A stretch of 64,000 nt of DNA, taken from contig NZ_GL892004.1 of the NCBI RefSeq assembly GCF_000213575.1, positions 248,001 to 312,000 of the forward strand, read 5' to 3'. Below are positions 16,928 to 25,932 of this stretch, in pieces. The position numbers and the translations under genes are program-made. This DNA is from Dysgonomonas mossii DSM 22836 (GTDB lineage: Bacteria; Bacteroidota; Bacteroidia; Bacteroidales; Dysgonomonadaceae). How positions within the stretch are numbered: the first letter of the stretch is position 1; the number at the start of each line of letters is the position of its first letter. Below the pieces are notes generated by a model, which saw only the letters and a program-made list of their open reading frames with translations, was not told the DNA's origin and searched no databases.

Positions 16928-18013
16928 TTAGTTAAGTTTAAATCTACTGTCTTCTACGTGCTTTAATATTTTATCTTCAAAATCGTCTCCCTTGTCCATA
17001 AATGCAACTTCGATAGGAAGATAATACAGATGTTTTCTTATTTCTTCATCTATATCTTTCAAAACTAATCGGCTTGCATCTTTTTCTGTCACCAGAATTA
17101 TTTTTTTGTCTGAACTTATATTTCTAAACTTATCGGAAATATATTTAATATCCTTTGTCTTAAAATTATAATGATCAGGATATGTTATTGTTTCTATCTT
17201 ACGGGTATACTCCGATAGTTTTTTTATTATCACTTTAGGCGAAGCTATACCGGTAGCCAATAAAACAGTTTTGTTTCGTAAAAAATCTAACGACCTGTTT
17301 TCTCCACTATTGCGAAATACAGGTTTTAATTCTAAATAATCGAAAGTAGTAAAATAGAGGCTCTGATATGGGAAAGGATTCACATCATGCAAAATAATGC
17401 GATAATCGATAGGCTGCAAGTCCAAAGGACATTTAGTTACGATTATCATATTTGCATCATCTATCTTTGAAAAAGGTTCCCGCAAACGTCCTGCAGGAAG
17501 CAAAGCATCTGCATATATAGGACGATTAAAATCTGACAGGATAATTGTAAAAGAAGGTTTTACATAACGGTGCTGAAAGGCATCATCCAATAAGATTATT
17601 TGAGGTGGGTTTTTTAGCGATAAAAGCTTTTTTATACCTCTACGCCTGTCTCCATCGACAGCAACGATAACATCCGGAAACTTGTTTTTTATTTGGAACG
17701 ATTCGTCCCCAATGTCCTTACTGGTAGTATTGTCATCTGCAAGAACAAAGCCTTTGGTTCTGCGCTTATATCCCCTGCTTAGTACCCCTACCCTATATTT
17801 ATCCTTCAACAAACGGATAACGTACTCGGTATGCGGAGTTTTTCCCGTACCTCCTACAGTGATATTTCCTATACAGATAACAGGGATATCAAACTCTTCT
17901 TGCTTGAGTATTCCCCAATCGAAAAACTTATTTCTAAAAAATACAATCAGCCCGTACAACCACGAAAATGGTAGCAGCCATTTGTTGATATGCACGGGCT
18001 GTTGTTTTATCAT
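16928..18013 (-). CDS. lpxK: Tetraacyldisaccharide 4'-kinase
   Basis: Adds the 4'-phosphate to the lipid A precursor at the inner membrane, sixth step of the Raetz pathway. The 361 residues have an N-terminal membrane-associated helix (WLLPFSWLYGLIVFFRN), the Walker A loop GNITVGGTGKTP, GVLSRGYKRRTKG, the DGDRRRGIKKL block and LLDDAFQHRYVKPSF. The window shows no other lpx gene. It starts 17 nt after sppA, so the two are probably co-transcribed, with the PNP gene possibly joining. Confidence 0.95.
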   Translation of the reverse strand: MIKQQPVHINKWLLPFSWLYGLIVFFRNKFFDWGILKQEEFDIPVICIGNITVGGTGKTPHTEYVIRLLKDKYRVGVLSRGYKRRTKGFVLADDNTTSKDIGDESFQIKNKFPDVIVAVDGDRRRGIKKLLSLKNPPQIILLDDAFQHRYVKPSFTIILSDFNRPIYADALLPAGRLREPFSKIDDANMIIVTKCPLDLQPIDYRIILHDVNPFPYQSLYFTTFDYLELKPVFRNSGENRSLDFLRNKTVLLATGIASPKVIIKKLSEYTRKIETITYPDHYNFKTKDIKYISDKFRNISSDKKIILVTEKDASRLVLKDIDEEIRKHLYYLPIEVAFMDKGDDFEDKILKHVEDSRFKLN

Positions 18014-18029
18014 TATACAGTTATAATAT

Positions 18030-19784
18030 TTATCTTATGCTTATGTCATAAGGCATGCGAGCTTGAACAAAATCTTGTTCCTTTATCTCTTTTATAGTCT
18101 TGAATAATTCATAATCCTTACCAAGGTATTCTTTCATTGCCTTTGTTGCAAATTCTTCTTTCTGGTTGGATAATAAACTTTCTAAAAAGTCAACTTTTTT
18201 AGGATAATCCTGCAAAGAATAATCATCAAGTTTGGCAAGTTTTGCTGCTTCTTGTATCGCAGTATCTATATTTCCAAGAGCATCTACCAATCCTATCTTT
18301 AGGGCTTGATTGCCTGTCCATACCCTACCCTGAGCAATATGATCCAGCGAATCTTTCGGAATATTACGCCCTTCTGAACAACGAGTTAAAAACAGGTCAT
18401 AGCCATGTTCAATATACTGCTGCAATATTACTTTTTCCTCAGGTCTCATCGGACGGGTAGCGTCACCAAAATCAGCAAATTTATTTGTTTTCACATTATC
18501 AAACGATAATCCTACCTTTTTAGTCAATCCCTCAAAATTTGGGAACATACCAAAAATACCAATTGAACCTGTCAATGTATTTGGTTGAGCAATAATTTTA
18601 GAAGCATTACATGCAATATAATAGCCTCCCGATGCCGCATAGTCTCCCATAGATACTACCACCGGTTTCTTTGCTTTCAGGTCGGTAATGGCTTTCCATA
18701 TTTGTTCCGAAGCATAAGCACTTCCTCCCGGCGAATTAACACGGAAAACTACAGCTTTTACTTTATCGTTATCTTTCAGTTTTTCAATTTCCTTCACATA
18801 TCTCTTATCAGTTATACCATCTTTACCGGATCCATTGTTGATAGATCCTTCGGCATAAAGTATAGCAATAACATCTTTAGAATTACTTTCTTTTACAAAT
18901 GATACGGAAGTCATATCCTTGATAGATGCCATTCTCACATCTTTTACTTTTTCTACTTTGAGCAAATCTTTCAGATATTCTTTTACTTCTGTCTCATACA
19001 TCAACGTATCTACAAGCCCATCGGTAACTGAAGCATTGGCTAGTTTGAATGTTTGCAAAGAATCTGTCAGTTGGTTTATTTTATCTACTGATATTTTTCT
19101 GGAGTCTGATATTTCGGATGTGATAGTAGACCATATATCGTTTATATATGCTGTAACCTGCTCTCTATTTGCATCACTCATTTTATCAAGCATAAAAGGC
19201 TCAACCGCAGATTTGAATGTACCTACTTTAAAAATCTGCATCTCTATACCTATTTTATCAAGTAGCCCTTTGTAGAAAGTAGGTGAAGATGAAAGTCCAT
19301 GCAAATCGAGATTACCCTGAGGGTTCATTATTACTTTGTCTGCTACTGACGATAAGTAATAGCATCCTTGTGAATAAACATCGGCGTAAGCAATAATAAA
19401 TTTTCCACTTTCTTTAAAGTCTGCTAACTGATCGCGTATTTCTTTCAACGAAGCATTAGAAGCAGCAAATGCACCGGCATTAATATAAATACCCTTTATA
19501 TTATCATTCTCCTTTGCTTTCTTTATAGAAGAAAGAATATCATCCAATCCTATTTCTAAATCCGTATTTTGACCTATCAAGTCTAAAAACGAATTTGGTT
19601 CTACTCTTTCAGACAGAGTACCTTCAAGTTTCAATGTCAATACAGTATTATCTTTCAAATTATATTTATCAGATGAGCCAAAAGACATAGCGGCTATTAT
19701 AAGAATAAATATAAAAATAAATATACCTATAACGATGGAACAGCCTACTATAGAGGCTAATAAACTCTTAAGAAAACCTTTCAT
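18030..19784 (-). CDS. sppA: Signal peptide peptidase SppA, 67 kDa type
   Basis: An inner-membrane serine protease that degrades cleaved signal peptides. 584 residues comprise an N-terminal anchor (VGCSIVIGIFIFIFILIIAAM) and two tandem ClpP-fold domains. The general-base Lys is in the first domain (KVGTFKSAVEPFM) and the nucleophilic Ser in the second (MGDYAASGGYYIAC), as in the E. coli tandem enzyme. GSIGIFGMFPNFEGL is a further signature. It heads the sppA-lpxK run and its start borders the gene-free origin candidate, so its promoter lies within that region. Confidence 0.94.
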   Translation of the reverse strand: MKGFLKSLLASIVGCSIVIGIFIFIFILIIAAMSFGSSDKYNLKDNTVLTLKLEGTLSERVEPNSFLDLIGQNTDLEIGLDDILSSIKKAKENDNIKGIYINAGAFAASNASLKEIRDQLADFKESGKFIIAYADVYSQGCYYLSSVADKVIMNPQGNLDLHGLSSSPTFYKGLLDKIGIEMQIFKVGTFKSAVEPFMLDKMSDANREQVTAYINDIWSTITSEISDSRKISVDKINQLTDSLQTFKLANASVTDGLVDTLMYETEVKEYLKDLLKVEKVKDVRMASIKDMTSVSFVKESNSKDVIAILYAEGSINNGSGKDGITDKRYVKEIEKLKDNDKVKAVVFRVNSPGGSAYASEQIWKAITDLKAKKPVVVSMGDYAASGGYYIACNASKIIAQPNTLTGSIGIFGMFPNFEGLTKKVGLSFDNVKTNKFADFGDATRPMRPEEKVILQQYIEHGYDLFLTRCSEGRNIPKDSLDHIAQGRVWTGNQALKIGLVDALGNIDTAIQEAAKLAKLDDYSLQDYPKKVDFLESLLSNQKEEFATKAMKEYLGKDYELFKTIKEIKEQDFVQARMPYDISIR

Positions 19785-20426
19785 CTTTTACATTATTATA
19801 TTAATGAATAACAAAATTATATATTTATCTGTGAATATGCTACTTAAATTAGTATTTCTTATCAATTGTTTCTTATTCTTATTTACATATTTCAATTATC
19901 AAAAAAGATTGTTGATAAACTGTTGATAACTGTTAATACATTTTTAAAACAAAATCAATTGTTTTATGAAACTAAACAACATATATGAAATAAGTCGCAG
20001 ATAACAATTAAAAATCACAGGCTTTTATCATTCTGCTATGAAAGGTTTATCAACAATTATTAATAGATTGAAAAATGAAAAATTATCAACAACTATAGTT
20101 ATTAACATTGTTTTAATAAAGTTCATAATACGCTTTATATAAATAATTTGTATAATTTTACTCTGTTTAATAACTCACATTTATACGTGAATGAACTTTT
20201 AATATCGATATTTACAAGTATTCTTCAAAAAAAGAATAAACACAATTAACAGTCTATTACAAACACAATGATTTTTTGTTAAGTTTAAATTAAAAATTAA
20301 TTATATATATAATGTTTAATAAACTCATCTTAGTTCTTAAATATATTCTTTTTATAATAGCATGTTGTTTTGTCACCACCTCTAATTGGTGCAATCGGGT
20401 AAATAATCAGATCATTTATAATTGAG
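19785..20426. other. Candidate chromosomal replication origin (oriC)
   Basis: A 642-nt gene-free, very AT-rich region between divergent genes. It holds four identical nonamers TTATCAACA, one mismatch from the DnaA box TTATCCACA: two inverted at 19910-19918 and 19921-19929, and two direct at 20047-20055 and 20083-20091. Near-matches such as TTATTAACA (20099-20107) follow. An extremely A/T stretch at about 20281-20330 could be the unwinding element. Intergenic composition changes from C/A-rich on the left flank to G/T-rich on the right flank, and gene orientation switches here. parS sites lie 16-25 kb away. No dnaA gene is in the window. A promoter region for sppA and the SGNH gene is also expected here. 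Confidence 0.65.
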
Positions 20427-21167
20427 ATGAAAAAGAAATTTATTTATAGCATTTTTGTTATATCTGTATTACTTAATTTGATATTGATACCATACGTAGG
20501 ATATCGGTTATACAAAGACAAATTGAACAACGATATTTTTAAGCTAAATGCTTATGCATGGGCTAATAGTGAACTGAAAATGACTGAAGTTAAAGAAAAC
20601 AGGGTCGTGTTTATAGGTAATTCTATCACCGAAAATTGGGTACATTTACGATACAAATTTTTTGTAGATAATAATTATGTATGCAGGGGAAAGGGTGGAC
20701 AAACAAGTTCATTGATGCTTTTACGTTTTAGGCAAGATGTTGTAGAATTACATCCTAAAGCTGTTGTTATAAGCGCAGGTATAAATGATATAGCCGAGAA
20801 AACAGGTGAATATGATCCTGTGTTTACGATGGATAATATAAAATCGATGGCCGAATTGGCTGATATGAACGACATAAAAGTAATATTGGTTTCTCTTCTG
20901 CCATGCAAAGGTCATGGATGGGAACCTATCAAAGATGTACCAGAGAAAATAGATGAACTAAATGAACGTATAAAAATTTATGCTGCAGAGAAAGATTATT
21001 ACTATTTAGATTTGAATACTCCTATGCGCGATAGTGAAAGCGGTATGATAAATAATTATTCGCTTGATGGATTGCATCCTAACGAAGAAGGGTATAAAAT
21101 AATAATGGAACCTTTGGTAAAAAAGGCTATTAATGAAGTTTTGAGTAAAAATGATAAAACCGAATGA
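20427..21167 (+). CDS. SGNH/GDSL hydrolase, membrane-anchored
   Basis: A 246-residue lipase/esterase-fold protein with an N-terminal membrane anchor (IYSIFVISVLLNLILIPYVG) and no obvious cleavage site, facing the periplasm. SGNH blocks: Ser in FIGNSITENW, Gly in GKGGQTSSL, Asn in SAGINDIA, and the Asp-x2-His pair in LDGLHPNEEGY. This is the PAF-acetylhydrolase-like subgroup; relatives deacetylate glycans or sialic acids. The substrate is unknown. It is followed by a barrel gene with one base between stop and start, and by a second SGNH gene, so the three probably form an operon. Confidence 0.88.
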   Translation: MKKKFIYSIFVISVLLNLILIPYVGYRLYKDKLNNDIFKLNAYAWANSELKMTEVKENRVVFIGNSITENWVHLRYKFFVDNNYVCRGKGGQTSSLMLLRFRQDVVELHPKAVVISAGINDIAEKTGEYDPVFTMDNIKSMAELADMNDIKVILVSLLPCKGHGWEPIKDVPEKIDELNERIKIYAAEKDYYYLDLNTPMRDSESGMINNYSLDGLHPNEEGYKIIMEPLVKKAINEVLSKNDKTE

Positions 21168-21168
21168 T

Positions 21169-21702
21169 ATGAAAAAAGTAATTTTGATTCTGTCTTTAAT
21201 ATTAAGTACCGGTCTTGCGTATTCGCAATATGGAGGAAGTTATAAATCGAGTTCCGGCTTTGATCCTTCTAAACTTACTTTCGGAGGTAATATGAATTTA
21301 CAATTCGGGAATTATACAGCTGTGGGTATTTCTCCTCAGGTTGGTTATAATTTTTCTAAATATTTTACTGCCGGGGTAGGATTAGGATATAACTATTTCA
21401 GAGAGAAAAATTATGATGTTAAATGGAGCAGGCATTATGTAAGTTTTGATGTTTTTGGACGTTTTTATCCTGTTGATTTTCTTGTTATAAGCGTTCAGCC
21501 CGAGGCCAGCCGTGTATGGGAGACTATAGAAAATAGTGGAAATAAATATAAAACGAATAAATTTGTACCGTCTGTTCTTATAGGAGGAGGTTTGCGGTAC
21601 ATGAATATGATAGCCATGATACAATACGATGTAGTACAGGAAGAGTATTCGCCTTATGGTAATAATCTTTTCTATAGCATAGGATATTCATTCAATTTTT
21701 GA
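21169..21702 (+). CDS. Outer membrane beta-barrel protein
   Basis: 177 residues with a signal peptide (MKKVILILSLILSTGLAYSQ) and alternating aromatic beta strands (NLQFGNYTAVGISPQVGYNF, FTAGVGLGYNYF), ending in a C-terminal Phe (FYSIGYSFNF), as outer membrane barrels do. It belongs to the small eight-strand-like barrel families of Bacteroidota. I chose the ATG one base after the upstream stop because the signal peptide begins there; the longer frame would overlap the hydrolase. Its place between two SGNH hydrolases suggests a shared envelope role, otherwise unknown. Confidence 0.82.
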   Translation: MKKVILILSLILSTGLAYSQYGGSYKSSSGFDPSKLTFGGNMNLQFGNYTAVGISPQVGYNFSKYFTAGVGLGYNYFREKNYDVKWSRHYVSFDVFGRFYPVDFLVISVQPEASRVWETIENSGNKYKTNKFVPSVLIGGGLRYMNMIAMIQYDVVQEEYSPYGNNLFYSIGYSFNF

Positions 21703-21722
21703 AATATAAATACTTATTTATC

Positions 21723-22412
21723 ATGAAAAAAGTAATTTTAATTATGTCTTTTTTTTCCTTTTTTGGATTGTTCTCTCAAGCACAAGAATTTAATAAACTT
21801 ATAAATCTCGATAGGTATGCCGAAGCGAATGCTGCATTGCCAGCACCTGCCAAAGGTGAAAAGAGAGTTGTATTTATAGGAAATTCTATTACTGATGGAT
21901 GGCCTAATGCACACCCTGATTTTTTTAAATCAAATAATTATGTAGGTCGTGGAATAAGTGGACAAACCAGCCCGCAATTGTTGTCTCGTTTTCGTCAGGA
22001 TGTAATTAATCTTAAGCCGGTTGCAGTATTGATAAATATAGGTACAAATGATGTTGCTCAAAATACAGGCCCATATAATGAAGAATTTACTTTAGGAAAT
22101 ATCATGTCGATGGCCGAACTGGCTGATGCTAACGGCATAAAAGTGATATTATCATCTGTAACACCTGCAGGCGAATATCCTTGGAGAAAAGAGATAAAAG
22201 ACGTACCTCAAAAAATAATGTCTCTGAATGCGAAAATAAAAGCTTATGCTAAGGAAAAAGGATTTTCATATATAGATTATTTTTCGGTGATGTGTGACGA
22301 AAATAATGCTTTGAAAAGCAATCTAGGTACTGATGGAGTACATCCTAATGAAGAAGGTTATAAGATAATGGAAGCTACAGCTAAAAAGGTAATAGATAAA
22401 GTAATAAAATAA
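21723..22412 (+). CDS. SGNH/GDSL hydrolase, secreted
   Basis: 229 residues with a cleavable signal peptide (MKKVILIMSFFSFFGLFSQA). SGNH blocks: FIGNSITDGWP, GRGISGQTSPQL, INIGTNDVAQNTG and GTDGVHPNEEGYKIM. It is closely related to the gene two positions upstream, sharing SMAELAD, KVILSS/KVILVS, IKDVPQKI/IKDVPEKI and HPNEEGYKI, so a duplication is likely. The start at 21723 is chosen for the signal peptide; eight residues more are possible. A hairpin with a T7 tract follows. Confidence 0.9.
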   Translation: MKKVILIMSFFSFFGLFSQAQEFNKLINLDRYAEANAALPAPAKGEKRVVFIGNSITDGWPNAHPDFFKSNNYVGRGISGQTSPQLLSRFRQDVINLKPVAVLINIGTNDVAQNTGPYNEEFTLGNIMSMAELADANGIKVILSSVTPAGEYPWRKEIKDVPQKIMSLNAKIKAYAKEKGFSYIDYFSVMCDENNALKSNLGTDGVHPNEEGYKIMEATAKKVIDKVIK

Positions 22413-22437
22413 GATATTTTTATTCTTAATTATTTGG

Positions 22438-22469
22438 AGAGTGTCCTTCGTTTAGGATGCTCTTTTTTT
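22438..22469 (+). terminator. Terminator of the SGNH operon
   Basis: AGAGTGTCC pairs with GGATGCTCT (two wobbles) across 8 nt, followed by TTTTTT. Confidence 0.75.
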
Positions 22470-22574
22470 GTATAGAAGTATTTATCGATTAAATATACCT
22501 ATATGTAGATATTGTTTGAATGATCATTACAATTATTATAAACTTGGTTTTTAAAAAATAAATGAAAACCAGAA

Positions 22575-23522
22575 ATGATTAACTTTTTTGATACTTTATA
22601 TACATTTATACATATAAAACATAATCCTTTATCCAGATATTTCTTATATCCATTTCTACGTATTCCGACTCTCTATTTTGTCAATTTGTTTGTTCCAATC
22701 TATTTCAGAATAACAGCAAATAAAGATGAATATAAATTGAAAAAATCGGATAAAGCAAGTAATCGTATTATAGTTTCATTGACCTCTTTTCCTCCACGCA
22801 TAAATAGAGTATGGCTTGTGATAGAATCTATCATGAGGCAGAAATTAAAACCTGATAAGATTTTACTATGGTTATCTAAAGAACAGTTTTCCTCGTTATC
22901 AGAATTACCAAAAAACTTACTTCGTCTACAGGATAGAGGACTCGAAATAAGGTTTTGTAATGAAGACCTGAAGGCACATACAAAATATTATTATGCTATG
23001 CAGGAGTTTCCTGATGATATTATTATAACTGTTGATGATGATATTTTATATAATTCATATATAACACAACATCTCATCGAGTTATCTCAAAAATATCCTC
23101 AAACTATTTGCTGTTGCCGCGGATGGGAAGTAAAGATTAATGGGAGTAATCTGGCAAAGTATAATGAATGGAAAATGATAAAAGATGCGAAGTCACCTTC
23201 TATTGATATATTCCCCACCGGTGTAGGAGGAGTACTTTATCCTCCTCATTCTTTGCATAAGGATGTCTTTAATATTGATTTACTAAGAGGATTATGTTTT
23301 TATGCAGATGATGTTTGGTTGAATGTTATGGCACATCTGAAAGGAACTAAATACGCTAAAACTGAATATTCGTCACACTATCTACCTATTAAATTTAAAA
23401 ATAGAACCCGACTTAGAGATACGAATGTAACAGAATCTGCCAATGATACCCAGATAAATAATCTCCGAAATTATTATAAGAAGATATTAGATAAAGATCC
23501 TTATCATATGTTATTTAGATAA
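22575..23522 (+). CDS. Glycosyltransferase, GT-A-like
   Basis: 315 residues. After a hydrophobic N-terminal patch (FLRIPTLYFVNLFVPIYF) comes IIVSLTSFPPRINRVWLVIESIM, a nucleotide-sugar-binding start seen in family-2-like and related transferases, then LKPDKILLWLSKEQF and the metal-binding acidic motif ITVDDDILYN. TGVGGVLYPPHSL and FYADDVWLNVMAHL resemble acceptor-site blocks of capsular or LPS glycosyltransferases. Donor and acceptor sugar are unknown. With the acyltransferase and GT11 genes downstream it points to surface-glycan synthesis, although ychF intervenes. Confidence 0.75.
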   Translation: MINFFDTLYTFIHIKHNPLSRYFLYPFLRIPTLYFVNLFVPIYFRITANKDEYKLKKSDKASNRIIVSLTSFPPRINRVWLVIESIMRQKLKPDKILLWLSKEQFSSLSELPKNLLRLQDRGLEIRFCNEDLKAHTKYYYAMQEFPDDIIITVDDDILYNSYITQHLIELSQKYPQTICCCRGWEVKINGSNLAKYNEWKMIKDAKSPSIDIFPTGVGGVLYPPHSLHKDVFNIDLLRGLCFYADDVWLNVMAHLKGTKYAKTEYSSHYLPIKFKNRTRLRDTNVTESANDTQINNLRNYYKKILDKDPYHMLFR

Positions 23523-23581
23523 TTATTTACGGAGATCTTTACTTCGTAAAATCAAAAAACTGTATGTCATTGATTTTTCAC

Positions 23582-23589
23582 TACCTTTG
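23582..23589 (+). promoter_or_regulatory. ychF promoter -7 box
   Basis: TACCTTTG fits TAnnTTTG and lies 29 nt before the ychF ATG. A matching -33 element is not clear. Confidence 0.6.
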
Positions 23590-23618
23590 TACCCTGAAAA
23601 AATAATTTATATAAAATA

Positions 23619-24722
23619 ATGGCATTACAATGTGGTATTGTAGGACTTCCTAATGTGGGTAAGTCTACTCTTTTCAACTGTTTATCGAACGCAAAAGCAC
23701 AATCGGCAAATTTTCCTTTTTGTACAATAGAACCAAATGTAGGAGTAATAACCGTTCCGGACGAGAGATTAAATAAATTAGCGGAATTGGTTAAACCCAA
23801 TCGTATTTTGCCTACAACAGTAGAAATAGTAGATATAGCCGGGCTCGTTAAAGGAGCTAGCAAAGGGGAGGGGCTTGGTAATAAATTCCTTGCCAATATA
23901 CGTGAAACGGATGCAATTATTCATGTACTTCGTTGTTTCGATGATGATAATATCACTCATGTGGATGGAAGTATAAATCCTGTGAGAGATAAAGAAATTA
24001 TAGATATAGAGCTGCAACTGAAAGATTTGGAAACAGTACAATCTCGTATTCAGAAAGTAGAAAAACAAGCGAAAACAGGAGGAGATAAAGAAGCGAAACG
24101 TGCCTATGATATCTTGGTTCAGTTCAAAGAAGCGCTTGAGCAAGGTAAGTCGGCCCGTACTGTTAAATTTGATAACAAAGAGGATGAAAAAATAGCGAAA
24201 GAGCTTTATCTTCTTACATACAAACCTGTACTTTATGTATGCAATGTAGATGAAGCCAGTGCTGTTTCGGGAAACAATTATGTAGAGCAAGTACGTGAGT
24301 CTGTAAAGGATGAAGATGCTGAAATTCTTATTGTAGCTGCAAAAATAGAGTCTGAAATAGCTGAATTTGAATCTTACGAAGAGCGTCAAATGTTTCTTGA
24401 AGAAATTGGACTTAATGAATCGGGAGTAGCAAGACTGATTAAATCGGCTTACAAGCTTCTCGGATTGCAAACATATTTTACTGCCGGAGTTCAGGAAGTA
24501 CGTGCTTGGACATTCACTTCAGGATGGAAAGCTCCTCAGTGTGCAGGTGTTATACATACCGACTTCGAAAAAGGATTTATCCGTGCCGAAGTTATAAAAT
24601 ACAATGATTTTATAACATTGGGTTCGGAAGCTGCCGTGAAGGAAGCCGGTAAAATGAATGTAGAAGGAAAAGAATACATCGTTCAGGATGGTGATATAAT
24701 GCATTTCAGATTTAATGTATAA
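23619..24722 (+). CDS. ychF: Redox-regulated ATPase YchF (Obg-family)
   Basis: A universally conserved Obg-family P-loop protein that binds ATP rather than GTP and associates with ribosomes and stress responses. The 367 residues show G1 GLPNVGKSTLFN, the SANFPFCTIEPNVG switch region, G3 DIAGLVKGASKGEGLGNKFL, and the altered G4 (YVCNVDEA instead of NKxD) that explains ATP preference. A central coiled coil (about residues 125-200) and a C-terminal TGS-like domain (FTSGWKAPQCAGVIHTDFEK) complete it. It has its own promoter. Confidence 0.97.
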   Translation: MALQCGIVGLPNVGKSTLFNCLSNAKAQSANFPFCTIEPNVGVITVPDERLNKLAELVKPNRILPTTVEIVDIAGLVKGASKGEGLGNKFLANIRETDAIIHVLRCFDDDNITHVDGSINPVRDKEIIDIELQLKDLETVQSRIQKVEKQAKTGGDKEAKRAYDILVQFKEALEQGKSARTVKFDNKEDEKIAKELYLLTYKPVLYVCNVDEASAVSGNNYVEQVRESVKDEDAEILIVAAKIESEIAEFESYEERQMFLEEIGLNESGVARLIKSAYKLLGLQTYFTAGVQEVRAWTFTSGWKAPQCAGVIHTDFEKGFIRAEVIKYNDFITLGSEAAVKEAGKMNVEGKEYIVQDGDIMHFRFNV

Positions 24723-24782
24723 TGTTTTTTTGTCATAAATATTCTAATATTATAACTGAATACGAATCAAAGATCTGATATT

Positions 24783-25865
24783 ATGACAAGAGACAGATTA
24801 TATTCTGTTCAGTACCTTAGAGGTTTTGCTGTTATTATTGTTGCTTATATCCATGGTGTTATATTACAGATGGGTTCTGGTACTGAGTCTTATCAGCAAA
24901 AATTTAACTTTATGATAGGTGCTTTCAGTGTAGATATGTTCTTTATCATATCCGGATTTATAATGTGCTACGTATTCGGAAAATATTCGGGTATAAAAGA
25001 TTTTATTAAATATCTAAAGAAGAAATTTATAAGGATAAATGTAGTCTATTATTTTACTTCCTTAGTAATGATTCTTTGTCTTTTTATATTCAGTCCTGGA
25101 GAAATTTCATTAGAAAATATTATAAAAACCTTAACTATAATTCCCATTTTTGATTCAGGAGATGAATTTACTTATCCTCTCATTTATGTAGGATGGACAT
25201 TAAGTTATGAATGGTTTTTTTATATTTTATATGCTGTATTTATAATTCTCTCCATTGTAAAAAGGCGTGAGATATACCTTATATACATATTTTTTGCTCT
25301 TTTTATTATAGGTTTTTTCTTCCCTATCAGAGAAATACATTACATTTTTGTAACTAATCCTATGTTTCTCGAATTTGGAATAGGGATGGCAATAGCTGTT
25401 ATTTATAGAAATGTAAAAAAAGTGCATATTTCCATACCCGTGATATTAGGTGTTGTTACCCTGTTTATATTCATTTATCTTATCAATAATGGTATTGGTA
25501 AAACAGGGGAAGCATATCTTATCAATAAAGGAATATATGCATGGCATAGGGTCTTTACATTAGGAATTCCTGCCGCTTTATTATTTGCCACTTTGTTGTT
25601 TTTGGAGAAGAGAACAACATTCAATTTTTATAAAAGTGATAAATTAGCATTTCTAGGAGATGCTTCTTACTCTATTTTTCTTACGCATCCTATCTTATAT
25701 TTTTTTATTAGTCGTATTCCTCATAGTATATTATTATTAGTAAATCCTGATCTATTGATAATACTTAATCTTCTTATAGTCATAGGTTTTGGTATTCTAT
25801 ATTATAAATTTATAGAAAAAAAGCTTATTTCGATATTTAATAATCTATTATTAAGAAGAAACTAA
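24783..25865 (+). CDS. Acyltransferase family 3 (OafA/YrhL-like) membrane protein
   Basis: 360 residues, about ten membrane helices. The family start DRLYSVQYLRGFAVIIVAYIHG carries the conserved Arg-Gly and the catalytic His (YIHG). DMFFIISGFIM is the second signature and YVGWTLSYEWFFYI the third. Such enzymes O-acetylate or O-succinylate cell-surface sugars. The target is unknown; the neighbouring glycosyltransferases suggest a surface polysaccharide or lipopolysaccharide. Confidence 0.9.
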   Translation: MTRDRLYSVQYLRGFAVIIVAYIHGVILQMGSGTESYQQKFNFMIGAFSVDMFFIISGFIMCYVFGKYSGIKDFIKYLKKKFIRINVVYYFTSLVMILCLFIFSPGEISLENIIKTLTIIPIFDSGDEFTYPLIYVGWTLSYEWFFYILYAVFIILSIVKRREIYLIYIFFALFIIGFFFPIREIHYIFVTNPMFLEFGIGMAIAVIYRNVKKVHISIPVILGVVTLFIFIYLINNGIGKTGEAYLINKGIYAWHRVFTLGIPAALLFATLLFLEKRTTFNFYKSDKLAFLGDASYSIFLTHPILYFFISRIPHSILLLVNPDLLIILNLLIVIGFGILYYKFIEKKLISIFNNLLLRRN

Positions 25866-25932
25866 AATATAGCTGTAAAAAATAAGTAAGTTATAATAAT
25901 TTATAACTTTACCAATTCTCACTAATATTCTT

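Noticed and set aside
23778-24470. A 230-codon minus-strand frame
   Set aside because: Shadow of ychF; its product is rich in Phe, Tyr and Cys with no domain.
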